Source of the DNA: Roseovarius sp.
GTDB taxonomy: Bacteria > Pseudomonadota > Alphaproteobacteria > Rhodobacterales > Rhodobacteraceae
NCBI GenBank assembly: GCA_002720475.1
Contig: PBIL01000022.1
Coordinates: 34,027-98,026, forward strand
Direction: 5' to 3'
DNA length: 64,000 nt
Part shown: positions 47,466 to 56,254 of the stretch, one piece after another
Layout: each line of letters starts with the position of its first letter
How positions within the stretch are numbered: position 1 is the stretch's first letter
The notes under the pieces: generated by a model
The model's input: only the letters and a program-made list of their open reading frames with translations
The model's database searches: none
Told to the model about the DNA's origin: nothing
Made by a program: the position numbers and the translations under genes

Positions 47466-48148
47466 GCACCCGCCAGCGCCGGGATGCCGGTGAGGTCCGA
47501 AAGCTGCCGGTCCGGGGTGCCGGGCAGCCGGTCCACCGGGTCGCCCGCACGGTTGACCCAGGCGGTCTGGAACCCGTAGGCGGCGGCGGCGCAGGCGTCC
47601 CAGCCGTTGGATGAGACGAAGAGCACCTCCTCGGGGGCGCAGCCGAACCTCTGTCCCACGAGGTCATAGACCACGCGGGCGGGCTTGTAGATGCCGACGC
47701 TTTCGACCGAGAGCACATCGTCCAGAAGATCGCCGATCCCCGCCGAGCGCACCGCGCCCGCGAGCATGTCGGGCGCGCCGTTCGACAGGATCGCGGTCTG
47801 GCGGCCCGCTTCCTTGAGCGCGGTCAGCATGGCGGGCACCTCGGGGAAGGCGGCAAGCTCCCAGTAGAGCTGCAGGAGCCGCTCGCGCAGTTCGGTGTCC
47901 TGCGCCAGCCCCTCTGAGTCCAGCGCCCAGTCAAGCCCGTCCTGCGTCACCTGCCAGAAGCCGATATGCGCCCCCATGACCGCCCGCAGCCAGGTATATT
48001 GAAGCTGCTTGAGGCGCCATTTCTCGGCAATGGCGGGCCAGTGGCGGGCAAAGCCCTCGCGCCCCGGCTCCGCGGCGGCGTTGCGCGCGGCGGCGGCCAC
48101 GTCGAAAAGCGTGCCGTAGGCGTCGAAGATGCAGGTGGTGATGGGCAT
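47462..48148 (-). CDS. Haloacid dehalogenase, type II
   Basis: The 228-residue HAD enzyme has the nucleophile in FDAYGTLFDVAAAA, motif II AILSNGAPDML, the lysine in VGIYKPARVVYDL and FVSSNGWDACAAAAYGF for the metal-free (S)-2-haloacid dehalogenase pattern. It would convert 2-haloacids to hydroxyacids by way of an aspartyl ester. The ATG at 48148 is the conserved start. It leads the overlapping set of hydrolase and dehydratase genes downstream. Confidence 0.9.
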   Translation of the reverse strand: MPITTCIFDAYGTLFDVAAAARNAAAEPGREGFARHWPAIAEKWRLKQLQYTWLRAVMGAHIGFWQVTQDGLDWALDSEGLAQDTELRERLLQLYWELAAFPEVPAMLTALKEAGRQTAILSNGAPDMLAGAVRSAGIGDLLDDVLSVESVGIYKPARVVYDLVGQRFGCAPEEVLFVSSNGWDACAAAAYGFQTAWVNRAGDPVDRLPGTPDRQLSDLTGIPALAGA

Positions 48149-48212
48149 GGCGAGTCCCCCTGTCGCGTGTCGCGGCGAGACTGGCACGGATGGGCGGGAG
48201 GGGAAAGGGGCC

Positions 48213-48806
48213 TCAGGGGCGGGAGGCGCGCGCGGGAAGGTCGCGCGCCTCGTCCACGTCGCGCAGCGTGTCGATCCGCGCGATGCGCAGGGCAGCAAGG
48301 CTCCGCACCGTGTCGGAGAGCGCATGGGGGCCTGACCAGCGCACCCCGTCGAAAAGCCGCGCGGGCACGGCGCGCGAGCGCCGCAGGCCGATGAGCCAGT
48401 AGCCGCCATCCGGGGCGGGGCCGATCACCGCGTCATGAGCGCCGAGCGCGGCGAAGGCGCGGGCGACATGCGCAGGGGTGATGCCGGGAATGTCGGCCCC
48501 GATGATGCAGACCGGCCCCGGCGGCAGGCTGCGGAAAAGCCGCGCCATGCGGTCGCCCAGATCGCCCGCGCCCTGGGCCACGCGCGGCAGATGGGCGGGC
48601 CAGACACGGCTTGCCATCCCCTCGGCATCGGGACTGACGGCGAGCACAAGATGCCAGCGCGGATCCTCGACGCGGCGCAGCAGGTGCGCCGTCTGGTGGC
48701 GGAACCACCAGGCGGCAGCGGTCATGCCGATCTCGCGCCCCAGCCGGGTCTTGACGCGGCCCGGTCGCGGCTCCTTGAGCATGACGACAAGGATTTGTCG
48801 CATCAT
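48213..48806 (-). CDS. DUF2064 / TIGR04282-type glycosyltransferase-like protein
   Basis: The 197-residue protein starts with [21 protein letters not shown] and contains [19 protein letters not shown] and [17 protein letters not shown], the pattern of the small nucleotidyl/glycosyltransferase family DUF2064. No reaction is established. Its start overlaps the dapE stop by four bases, so the two share a transcript. Confidence 0.85.
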   Translation of the reverse strand: MMRQILVVMLKEPRPGRVKTRLGREIGMTAAAWWFRHQTAHLLRRVEDPRWHLVLAVSPDAEGMASRVWPAHLPRVAQGAGDLGDRMARLFRSLPPGPVCIIGADIPGITPAHVARAFAALGAHDAVIGPAPDGGYWLIGLRRSRAVPARLFDGVRWSGPHALSDTVRSLAALRIARIDTLRDVDEARDLPARASRP

Positions 48807-49954
48807 GTAAAGTAATCGCGCAGGATCCGTGTATAGATGGACTTGAGTTGATGGATATGGGCAATTTCCACCCGCTCGTCCACCTGGTGCATGGTCTGGC
48901 CGACAAGGCCGAATTCCACCACTGGGCAGTGATCCTTGACAAAGCGCGCATCCGAGGTGCCGCCGGAGGTGGAGAGGACCGGCACCACGCCGGTTTCCGC
49001 CTCGACCGCGCGCGCGACAAGATCGGAGAGCGGCCCCGGAGGCGTCAGGAAGGACTCGCCCGAGACCCTGACCGCCAGCTTGCCCTCGATGCCGAACTCG
49101 GCGGCAGCACGGTCAAGCGCGTCCTGCATCCAGCGGGTGAGCGACGCGCTGTCATGGGCGTCGTTGAAGCGGATGTTGACGGTGGCGCGGCACGCGGCGG
49201 GGATCACGTTGCTGGCCGGATTGCCAGTGTCGATGGTGACGATGGCCAGCGTCGAGGGGTCGAAATGCGCGGTGCCCGCGTCAAGCCGGTGCGAGGCAAG
49301 CCGATCCATGAGCCGCGCCATGGCGGGAAGCGGATTCTTCGCGCGGTGCGGATAGGCGGAATGGCCCTGCACCCCGGTCAGCGTGACATGGGCGGTGAGC
49401 GAGCCGCGCCGCCCGATCTTGATCATTTCGCCCATGCGTTCGGGGCAGGTCGGTTCGCCGACAAGGCAGGCGGTCATGCGCTCTCCTTCGATGTCCATCC
49501 AGTCAAGCAGCGCGCGCGTGCCGTCCGTGGCCTCCCCTTCCTCGTCGCCGGTGATGGCGAGGATCACCGCCCCGTCGGGGGGCGTGTCGCGTACGAAATC
49601 CACCGCCGCGGCGGCGAAGGCGGCGACGCCGGATTTCATGTCGGTCGCGCCGCGCCCCCAGAGCATCCCGTCCTTCTCCACCCCGCCGAAGGGCGGCACG
49701 GACCAGGCGGCGGCGTCGCCCACGGGCACCACGTCGGTATGGCCGTTGAAGCCGAAGCTGCGCGGCGCGCCCTTCGCGCCCCAGCGGGCGAAGAGATTGG
49801 CCACGCCGCCCCGGTCCACGCGGGAGCAGGCAAAGCCCGCCTCCGACAGCACCGTTTCGAGCAGGCGCAGCGCGCCGCCCTCCTCGGGGGTGACCGATGG
49901 GCAGCGGATCAGATCGGCGGTGAGGCGCACGGGATCGAGCGGGGCAGGGGGCAT
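48803..49954 (-). CDS. dapE: Succinyl-diaminopimelate desuccinylase
   Basis: DapE removes succinate from N-succinyl-LL-diaminopimelate on the way to lysine and peptidoglycan. The 383-residue M20 peptidase shows [12 protein letters not shown] (zinc His), [27 protein letters not shown] (catalytic Glu), [14 protein letters not shown] near the N-terminus and [15 protein letters not shown] at the end. The ATG at 49954 is the usual start; an intergenic region of 282 bases to the divergent Hint-domain gene holds promoters for both sides. Confidence 0.95.
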   Translation of the reverse strand: MPPAPLDPVRLTADLIRCPSVTPEEGGALRLLETVLSEAGFACSRVDRGGVANLFARWGAKGAPRSFGFNGHTDVVPVGDAAAWSVPPFGGVEKDGMLWGRGATDMKSGVAAFAAAAVDFVRDTPPDGAVILAITGDEEGEATDGTRALLDWMDIEGERMTACLVGEPTCPERMGEMIKIGRRGSLTAHVTLTGVQGHSAYPHRAKNPLPAMARLMDRLASHRLDAGTAHFDPSTLAIVTIDTGNPASNVIPAACRATVNIRFNDAHDSASLTRWMQDALDRAAAEFGIEGKLAVRVSGESFLTPPGPLSDLVARAVEAETGVVPVLSTSGGTSDARFVKDHCPVVEFGLVGQTMHQVDERVEIAHIHQLKSIYTRILRDYFT

Positions 49955-50236
49955 GGGCAGGGCCTTTCGTCTTGTGGCACCGGCCTAGCGCGGAACGCGG
50001 ACGGGTGCAAACGGGCGGTCTTGAACGAAAAACCTTAACAGGGGGAAAAGGATCCTGTATCAGTTGACCAATAACAAACCCGAGGCAGGGTTCGAGCAAG
50101 CAGAAACGAGGTGCCGCGATCCGGAAAACCGGGCCGGTACCCGATGGATCGGGCAGGGAAGCGCAGCCTCCCCTTCCCGAGACATGACGGCCCGCAGGCC
50201 GTGGCGGCTCTGCCTCCCGGAATGAGGCAGGCAGAG

Positions 50237-51811
50237 ATGGTGGCAGGCGTCGAGATACCGATCAACCGCAATGCCTCGGCCGTGCAGATGGCCGAGACGA
50301 TCTTCGGCGATGGCGTGACGGTGATCGACGCCTCCTACACAGGCGACCGAGATTCCTCGGGGATCTATACCGACGGCAACGCGATCGCGCCCGGCGTCGT
50401 GCCGGGGGATACCGGCGTGATGTTCTCGACGGGCGACCTGCGCGGCTTCACCAACAACAACCCGTTCCAGTCCAACCAGAGTTCCAGCACAACGACCAGT
50501 TCGAGCGGGCCCAGCAACCAGGCGGATTTCAACGCCGCCGCCGGCGCGCCCACCTTCGACGCGGCCTATCTCGACGTGGATTTCATCCCCACGGGCAACG
50601 TGATGACGATGAAGTTCGTCTTCGCCTCGGAGGAATATCCCGAATTCGCCATTGGGGCGTTCCAGGATTTCTTCGGCGTGTGGATCAACGGCAGCCAGGT
50701 GCCGCTCTCGGTGGGCGATGGCGATATCGACCCGGGCAACCTCAACGCCGGCAGCAACGGCAACCTCTTCATCGACAACACGGCCGACCAGTTCAACACC
50801 GAGATGGACGGGTTCACCGCCACGCTGACGCTGACCATCCCGGTCAATCCCGACGTGGTCAATTCGATCCGCATCGGCATCGCCGACGTGACGGATTCGA
50901 ATTACGACTCGACCGTGCTCATCGCCGCCGACAGCGTGCAGACGACGCTGGTGGCGATCGACGACACGACCACGCTCTTCCCCGACGGCTCGCGCGTCAT
51001 CGACCTGTTGTCCAATGACGAGAATGCCACCGCGGGCAAGCTGACCATCACCCATCTCAACGGGCAGGCGGTGGCGGCGGGCGATATCGTGACACTCACT
51101 TCCGGCCAGCAGATCCAGCTCAATGCCGACGGCACGGTGACGGTGCTGGGCGATGGCGATACCGAGGTGTTCAATTTCACCTACGATGTCGCCAGCAGCA
51201 CCGGCCAGACCGATGTGGGTCTGGTCACGGTGGATTCCGTGCCCTGTTTCGTGGCCGGCACGCGCATCCGCACCCCGGACGGGGAGCTGGCGGTGGAGAC
51301 GCTGCGCCCCGGCGATCTGGTGCTGACCAAGGACGAGGGCGCACAGCCGCTGCGCTGGATCGGCATGCGCCGCGTCCGGGCGGCGGGCGAGTTCGCGCCC
51401 ATCAGGATCGCGGCGGACACGTTCGGGCGGCATGGCGAGCTGTGGCTGTCGCCGCTGCACCGGGTGCTGGTGCGCGACGCGCTGGCCGAGCTTCTCTTCG
51501 GGGAGGCAGAGGTGCTGGTGGCGGCGCGCGATCTGGTAAACGACGGCACGGTGCGGCGGATCGAGGGGGGCGAAGTGACTTATGTGCATCTGCTCTTCGA
51601 CCGTCACCAGCTGATCTGGTCCGAGCGCCTTCTGACCGAGAGCTTCCTGCCGGGGCCGCAGACGGCGCGCAGCTTCGAGGCCGAGATGGTGGCCGAGATC
51701 CGGGCGCTCTTCCCCGAAATCGACCCGAGGACCGGCGCGGGTTACAGCCCCGCCGCGCGGCGCGCGCTGCGCCCCTTCGAGGCGCGGCTGCTGGCCGGGC
51801 GGGCGGCCTGA
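50237..51811 (+). CDS. Choice-of-anchor L protein with Hint domain
   Basis: The 524-residue protein first carries a choice-of-anchor L-like domain (about 15-240: FGDGVTVIDASYTGDRDSSG, TGVMFSTGDLRGFTN, FVFASEEYPEFAIGAFQDFF), then a cadherin-like stretch, then a Hint domain opening with CFVAGTRIRTPDGELAVETL and HRVLVRDALAELLFGEAEVL. The leading Cys is the autoprocessing nucleophile. No signal peptide is seen, as for similar Rhodobacteraceae proteins, which are probably exported by a type I system. An in-frame ATG lies at 50222 and the frame opens even earlier; 50237 fits the homologous start MVAGVEIPIN. Confidence 0.82.
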   Translation: MVAGVEIPINRNASAVQMAETIFGDGVTVIDASYTGDRDSSGIYTDGNAIAPGVVPGDTGVMFSTGDLRGFTNNNPFQSNQSSSTTTSSSGPSNQADFNAAAGAPTFDAAYLDVDFIPTGNVMTMKFVFASEEYPEFAIGAFQDFFGVWINGSQVPLSVGDGDIDPGNLNAGSNGNLFIDNTADQFNTEMDGFTATLTLTIPVNPDVVNSIRIGIADVTDSNYDSTVLIAADSVQTTLVAIDDTTTLFPDGSRVIDLLSNDENATAGKLTITHLNGQAVAAGDIVTLTSGQQIQLNADGTVTVLGDGDTEVFNFTYDVASSTGQTDVGLVTVDSVPCFVAGTRIRTPDGELAVETLRPGDLVLTKDEGAQPLRWIGMRRVRAAGEFAPIRIAADTFGRHGELWLSPLHRVLVRDALAELLFGEAEVLVAARDLVNDGTVRRIEGGEVTYVHLLFDRHQLIWSERLLTESFLPGPQTARSFEAEMVAEIRALFPEIDPRTGAGYSPAARRALRPFEARLLAGRAA

Positions 51812-51812
51812 G

Positions 51813-52895
51813 ATGGGCTGGATCGGCCTGACCACGCGCGAGGGCGGGCAGTTCAACCCCGATGGGCTGGGCGCGGCACCGGGGCCGGTGCCGGGGCCCG
51901 AGGCGCTCTTGCCGCGCGGCACGCTGATGATCGAGACGCGCCCGGCGATCGAGCGGCACCCGCAGACGCTTCTGGCCTTCGGGCGCACCCATCCCTGGGC
52001 AGGCAGCTTCTCGCTCCAGCTTCTGCCGTCGGGGGGGATCGTGCTGGTGGAGACCCAGGCGGGCGACGTGCGCCACGCGACGCTGCCTTTCCGCCCCGAC
52101 GATCGCGCCGAGAGCCTGCGCATCACCTATAGCTGGGACGCGCCCGCGCGGCAGGGGCGGCTTACGCTCGAGCGGCCCGACATGCTGGGCTTTGCGACGG
52201 TCACGCTTGCACCGCCGCATCCCATGCCGCTGGCCGATCTGCGCACGGTCTTCACCGATCCGCGCCAGCGGCAGATGGACCCGGAGGTGATCTTTGCCGC
52301 GCTTTCCGACAGGGTGGAGCCGGTCGGGCCGATGCCGGGGCTTGGCACGGACGTGCCGGTGCGTGTGGCGCAGGGCCACGCGCGGGCCGGGGACCTGCGG
52401 CGCGGCGCGCTGGTGCGTGCCGCAGGCGGGGGGCTCGTTCCGGTTCTGCAGGCGGTGGCGCGCACCGTGCCCGCCGCGGGCAGCCTTGCGCCCGTGCGGC
52501 TGCGTGCCCCCTATTTCGGGCTGCGCGCCGATATCGTCGTGGCCCCGCATCAGCGGCTGGTGATCCGGGGCTCGGATGTCGAATATCTTTTCGGCAGCGA
52601 GGCGGTGCTGGTGCCCGCGCGCCATCTGGTCAACGGGTTTTCCGCCGTGCCTGCCGGGAGCGGGCCGCTCGTGCGCTATCACGGGCTTATCCTGCCGGAA
52701 CATGAGGAGATCGAGGCGGCGGGGTCAATCACCGAGAGCCTCTATCTGGGGCGGATGCGGCGCAACCGCGAGGCGGTGGCGATGAGCCTTCTGGCGGGGT
52801 TCGACCGGGCGCGCCTGCCCGAACATGCCCGCCCGGTCTGGCCCGTGCTGCGCCATTACGAAGCGATCACCCTGGCGATGAGCCGCGCCGCCTGA
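51813..52895 (+). CDS. Hint-like protein without the catalytic cysteine
   Basis: The 360-residue product has a unique N-terminal half and a C-terminal half that follows the Hint plan of its neighbour: RVAQGHARAGDLRRGALVRA, then VVAPHQRLVIRGSDVEYLFG, SEAVLVPARHLVN and YHGLILPEHEEIEAAGSITE. Where the first protein has Cys-Phe-Val-Ala-Gly this one has no Cys, so self-cleavage is not expected. It starts one base after the previous stop and is probably translated with it. The HEEIEA segment is typical of the end of Hint domains in this group. Confidence 0.78.
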   Translation: MGWIGLTTREGGQFNPDGLGAAPGPVPGPEALLPRGTLMIETRPAIERHPQTLLAFGRTHPWAGSFSLQLLPSGGIVLVETQAGDVRHATLPFRPDDRAESLRITYSWDAPARQGRLTLERPDMLGFATVTLAPPHPMPLADLRTVFTDPRQRQMDPEVIFAALSDRVEPVGPMPGLGTDVPVRVAQGHARAGDLRRGALVRAAGGGLVPVLQAVARTVPAAGSLAPVRLRAPYFGLRADIVVAPHQRLVIRGSDVEYLFGSEAVLVPARHLVNGFSAVPAGSGPLVRYHGLILPEHEEIEAAGSITESLYLGRMRRNREAVAMSLLAGFDRARLPEHARPVWPVLRHYEAITLAMSRAA

Positions 52896-52942
52896 GCGAT
52901 GCCGCCCGAGCCGAAAGACGGGGAAAATCGGTCGGAATCCGC

Positions 52943-52971
52943 TTGTTGCCCCGGCCCCTGTCCATATATTA
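52943..52971 (+). promoter_or_regulatory. Possible promoter of the mrp operon
   Basis: TTGTTG and an AT-rich CATATATTA are 16-17 bases apart, about 65 bases before the mrpA start. This is the only AT-rich patch in the gap. GGGGAGGGG lies near the start as a ribosome site. Confidence 0.4.
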
Positions 52972-53037
52972 CCGGCCAGAACCGCAAAGGGCGGCCGCGC
53001 GCGGTCCGCGAGAACATCGGGGGAGGGGCAGGCCGAG

Positions 53038-55902
53038 ATGGAGACCGTCGCAGGGTTCTTGCCGATCATCGCGGCGCTGCCGTTTCTGGGCGCGCTCCTG
53101 CCGGGTCTGATGATCCAGGCGGGGCGCAACACCTGCGCCGCCTTCACCGCCGCGCCGACGATCCTTGCGATCACGCTCCTGCTGATCTGTGCACCCGCGG
53201 TGATGCGCGGCGAGGTGCTGACCTTTGGCCTTGACTGGCTGCCCTCGCTCTGCCTGAACGTCAATTTCATGCTCGACGGGTTGGGGCTGCTCTTTGCCGG
53301 GCTGATCCTTGGCATCGGTCTGCTGATCATCCTCTACGCGCGGTTCTACCTGTCGCGCGAGGATCCGATGGGGCAGTTCTATACCTATCTGCTGCTCTTC
53401 CAGGGGGCGATGGTGGGGATCGTGCTTTCGGACAACATCCTGCTGCTGCTCATCTTCTGGGAGCTGACCTCGCTCTCGTCCTTCCTGCTGATCGGCTACT
53501 GGAAGCACCTGCCCGAGGGGCGGCAGGGCGCGCGCATGGCGCTGACCGTCACCGGGCTTGGCGGGCTGGCGATGATCGCGGGGATGCTGATCCTGGGCCA
53601 GATCGCCGGAAGCCATGACCTGAGCGTGATCCTGACGCAGAAGGAGGCGATCCAGGCGAGCCCGATGTATCTGCCCGCGCTCATCCTGATCCTCTTGGGC
53701 TGTTTCACCAAATCGGCGCAGTTCCCGTTCCATTTCTGGCTGCCGCACGCGATGGCCGCGCCGACGCCGGTCTCGGCCTATCTGCATTCGGCGACGATGG
53801 TGAAGGCGGGGCTGTTCCTGATGGCGCGGATGTGGCCGGTGCTGGCGGGCACGCCGGAATGGTTCTGGATCGTGGCCTCGACCGGCCTGATCACCATGGT
53901 GATGGCCGCCAAGATCGCGCTTTTCAAGGACGATCTCAAGGCGCTCCTGGCCTTCTCGACGGTCAGTCATCTGGGCCTCATCACCATGCTTCTGGGCCTT
54001 GGCACCAGGGCGGCGGCGGTGGTGGCGGTCTTCCACATCATCAACCACGCGACATTCAAGGCGGCGCTCTTCATGACCGCGGGCATTATCGACCACGAGG
54101 CGCATAGCCGCGACATCAAGCGGTTGGGCGGATTGCGGCACCTGATGCCCATCACCTTCACCATCGCCACCATCGCGGCGCTGTCGATGGCGGGCATTCC
54201 GCCGCTCAACGGCTACCTGTCCAAGGAGATGATGCTGGCCGAGGTGGCCGAGACTCACTGGATCGGACCGGCCTGGACGATGGGCGCGCTCGCGACGCTC
54301 GGCGCGCTCTTCTCGGTGGCCTATTCGTTCCGCTACATCGCGCATGTGTTCCTGGGCCGCGAGCGCAGCGATTACCCCGCCAGGCCGCATGACCCCGGTT
54401 TCGGCATGTGGGCCGCGCCCGGAATTCTGGCGCTGCTGGTCGTGCTGATCGGGATCATGCCGATGACCTTTGCCGGGGATCTGGTACGGGTGACGGCGGG
54501 GGCGGTCACGCAGTCCGATCCCCATGTGAAGATTTACCTCTGGCACGGATTCGTGCCCGCCTTCTGGATGTCGGTGATCGCGGTCCTGGGCGGTGCCGTT
54601 CTGCTGTGGCTGCACGCGCCGATGGCGCGGCTCTGGGAGGCCACGCCGCGCCCGGAGGCCAAGGCGATGTTCGACGCGCTGACCTCTGCGGCCACGCGGG
54701 GGGCCACGGCGCTGACGGACGGGCTGCACAACGGCGCGCTCATGCGCAACGCGGCGGTTTTCAGCGTGACGGTGCTCGTCGCGGGCTGGCTTGCCTGGCA
54801 GGGCGGCACGGTGCAGCCGCCGACACGCGCGGCCCTGCCGGTCACGCCGGTCCCGGCCATGGGCTGGCTGCTGCTGGTGGTGGCGACGGGGCTTCTGGTC
54901 GTCTATCACCGGGCGCGGTTCACCGCGCTGGTGCTGATCGGGGTGGTGGGGCTGATGGTCTCGCTCGGCTTCGTCTATTTCTCCGCCCCCGATCTGGCGA
55001 TGACGCAGATCTCGGTCGAGGTGGTGACGATCATCCTGCTTCTGCTCGCGCTCAATTTCCTGCCGCGCGAAACGCCGGTCGAGAGCACGCCGGGACGGCG
55101 CGCGCGCGACACGATCATTGCGCTGGCGGGCGGCGTGGCAGTGGCGGGGCTGAGCTACGCCATTCTGCTGCGCGATTTCGCACAGGAAAGCATTTCGGCA
55201 TTTCACCTGGCCAATTCCTACAAGGGCGGCGGCGGCACCAACGTTGTCAACGTGATCCTCGTGGATTTCCGCGGCTACGATACCTATGGCGAGATCATCG
55301 TGCTGGGCATCGCGGCGCTGGTGATCTTCGCGCTGACCGAGGCGGTGCTGCGCGGACCCGGCGGGCGCTGGCTTGCCAACTGGGACCGGCCCGAACTGCC
55401 CGAGGCGGGCGACCGCCACCCGTTGATGATGGTGGTGGCGACGCGGGTGATGATGCCGATTTCGCTGATGGTCGGGGCCTATATCTTCCTGCGCGGGCAT
55501 AACGAGCCGGGCGGGGGGTTCATCGCCGGGCTGATCGTGGCCATCGCCTTCCTGATGCAATACATGGCCTCGGGCTATGCCTGGGCCGAGGCGCGGCAGC
55601 GTGTGACCAATCACGCGACCATCGGGATCGGCGTGCTGATCGCCACGGTGACGGGACTTGGCGCCTGGCTTGCCGGGCGGCCCTTCCTGACCTCGGACTA
55701 CGGCTATCTGCATTTCCCGCCCATCGAGGAGTTCGAATGGGCCACGGCCATGGCCTTCGACGTGGGCGTGTTCCTGACGGTGCTGGGCGCGGTGATGCTG
55801 GCGCTTCAGAGCCTGTCGAGCATGGCACGGCGTGCGGGCGAGACCGTCAATATCGAGCCGATGGACATCGACCCCACGCGCGACTCAGAGGAGGGCAGGT
55901 GA
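53038..55902 (+). CDS. mrpA: Na+/H+ antiporter subunits A and B, fused (MrpA/B)
   Basis: The 954-residue polytopic protein is the large subunit of the Mrp (Pha/Mnh) cation/proton antiporter. It begins with a NuoL-like part with key residues in LIFWELTSLSSFLLIGYW and CFTKSAQFPFHFWLPHAMAA, then an MrpA C-terminal part (DLAMTQISVEVVTIILLLL), and ends with an MrpB domain (RVMMPISLMVGAYIFLRGHN, AMAFDVGVFLTVLGAVMLAL). Fusion of A with B is the group-2 form seen in rhizobia and Rhodobacteraceae. The six-gene operon runs without large gaps to mrpG. Confidence 0.96.
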   Translation: METVAGFLPIIAALPFLGALLPGLMIQAGRNTCAAFTAAPTILAITLLLICAPAVMRGEVLTFGLDWLPSLCLNVNFMLDGLGLLFAGLILGIGLLIILYARFYLSREDPMGQFYTYLLLFQGAMVGIVLSDNILLLLIFWELTSLSSFLLIGYWKHLPEGRQGARMALTVTGLGGLAMIAGMLILGQIAGSHDLSVILTQKEAIQASPMYLPALILILLGCFTKSAQFPFHFWLPHAMAAPTPVSAYLHSATMVKAGLFLMARMWPVLAGTPEWFWIVASTGLITMVMAAKIALFKDDLKALLAFSTVSHLGLITMLLGLGTRAAAVVAVFHIINHATFKAALFMTAGIIDHEAHSRDIKRLGGLRHLMPITFTIATIAALSMAGIPPLNGYLSKEMMLAEVAETHWIGPAWTMGALATLGALFSVAYSFRYIAHVFLGRERSDYPARPHDPGFGMWAAPGILALLVVLIGIMPMTFAGDLVRVTAGAVTQSDPHVKIYLWHGFVPAFWMSVIAVLGGAVLLWLHAPMARLWEATPRPEAKAMFDALTSAATRGATALTDGLHNGALMRNAAVFSVTVLVAGWLAWQGGTVQPPTRAALPVTPVPAMGWLLLVVATGLLVVYHRARFTALVLIGVVGLMVSLGFVYFSAPDLAMTQISVEVVTIILLLLALNFLPRETPVESTPGRRARDTIIALAGGVAVAGLSYAILLRDFAQESISAFHLANSYKGGGGTNVVNVILVDFRGYDTYGEIIVLGIAALVIFALTEAVLRGPGGRWLANWDRPELPEAGDRHPLMMVVATRVMMPISLMVGAYIFLRGHNEPGGGFIAGLIVAIAFLMQYMASGYAWAEARQRVTNHATIGIGVLIATVTGLGAWLAGRPFLTSDYGYLHFPPIEEFEWATAMAFDVGVFLTVLGAVMLALQSLSSMARRAGETVNIEPMDIDPTRDSEEGR

Positions 55903-55903
55903 C

Positions 55904-56254
55904 GTGGAACTGCTGATGGCGAGTGCAATCGGGGTGATGACGGCGGCGGGGCTTTACCTTGTGCTGCGGCTGCGGACGTTCCCGGTCATTCTCGGGCTGG
56001 CGCTGCTGACCTATGCGGTCAACTTCTTTCTCTTCGCGAGCGGGCGTCTGGTGGTGAACGCGCCGCCGGTGCTGCGCGACGGGGTGGAGCGCTATACCGA
56101 CCCGCTGCCGCAGGCGCTGGTGCTCACCGCCATCGTGATCTCCTTCGGCATGACGGCGGTGGTGGTGATGATGGCGCTTGGTGCCTATCTGTCTTCGCGC
56201 GATGACGACGTGAGCCTGCCGCCCGAGGACGAGAGCCCGGAGGGCGGAGCATGA
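55904..56254 (+). CDS. mrpC: Na+/H+ antiporter subunit C
   Basis: This NuoK-like subunit of 116 residues has three membrane helices, with GVMTAAGLYLVLRLRTFPVI, LALLTYAVNFFLFASG and LPQALVLTAIVISFGMTAVV. The GTG start at 55904 follows GAGGGCAG one base after the mrpA stop; the alternative ATG at 55916 would drop part of helix 1. The stop overlaps mrpD by four bases. Confidence 0.92.
   Translation: MELLMASAIGVMTAAGLYLVLRLRTFPVILGLALLTYAVNFFLFASGRLVVNAPPVLRDGVERYTDPLPQALVLTAIVISFGMTAVVVMMALGAYLSSRDDDVSLPPEDESPEGGA

Noticed and set aside
52969-55713. 914-codon frame antisense to mrpA
   Set aside because: It mirrors the membrane protein gene; the composition is dominated by His, Arg and Gln as expected for an antisense shadow.
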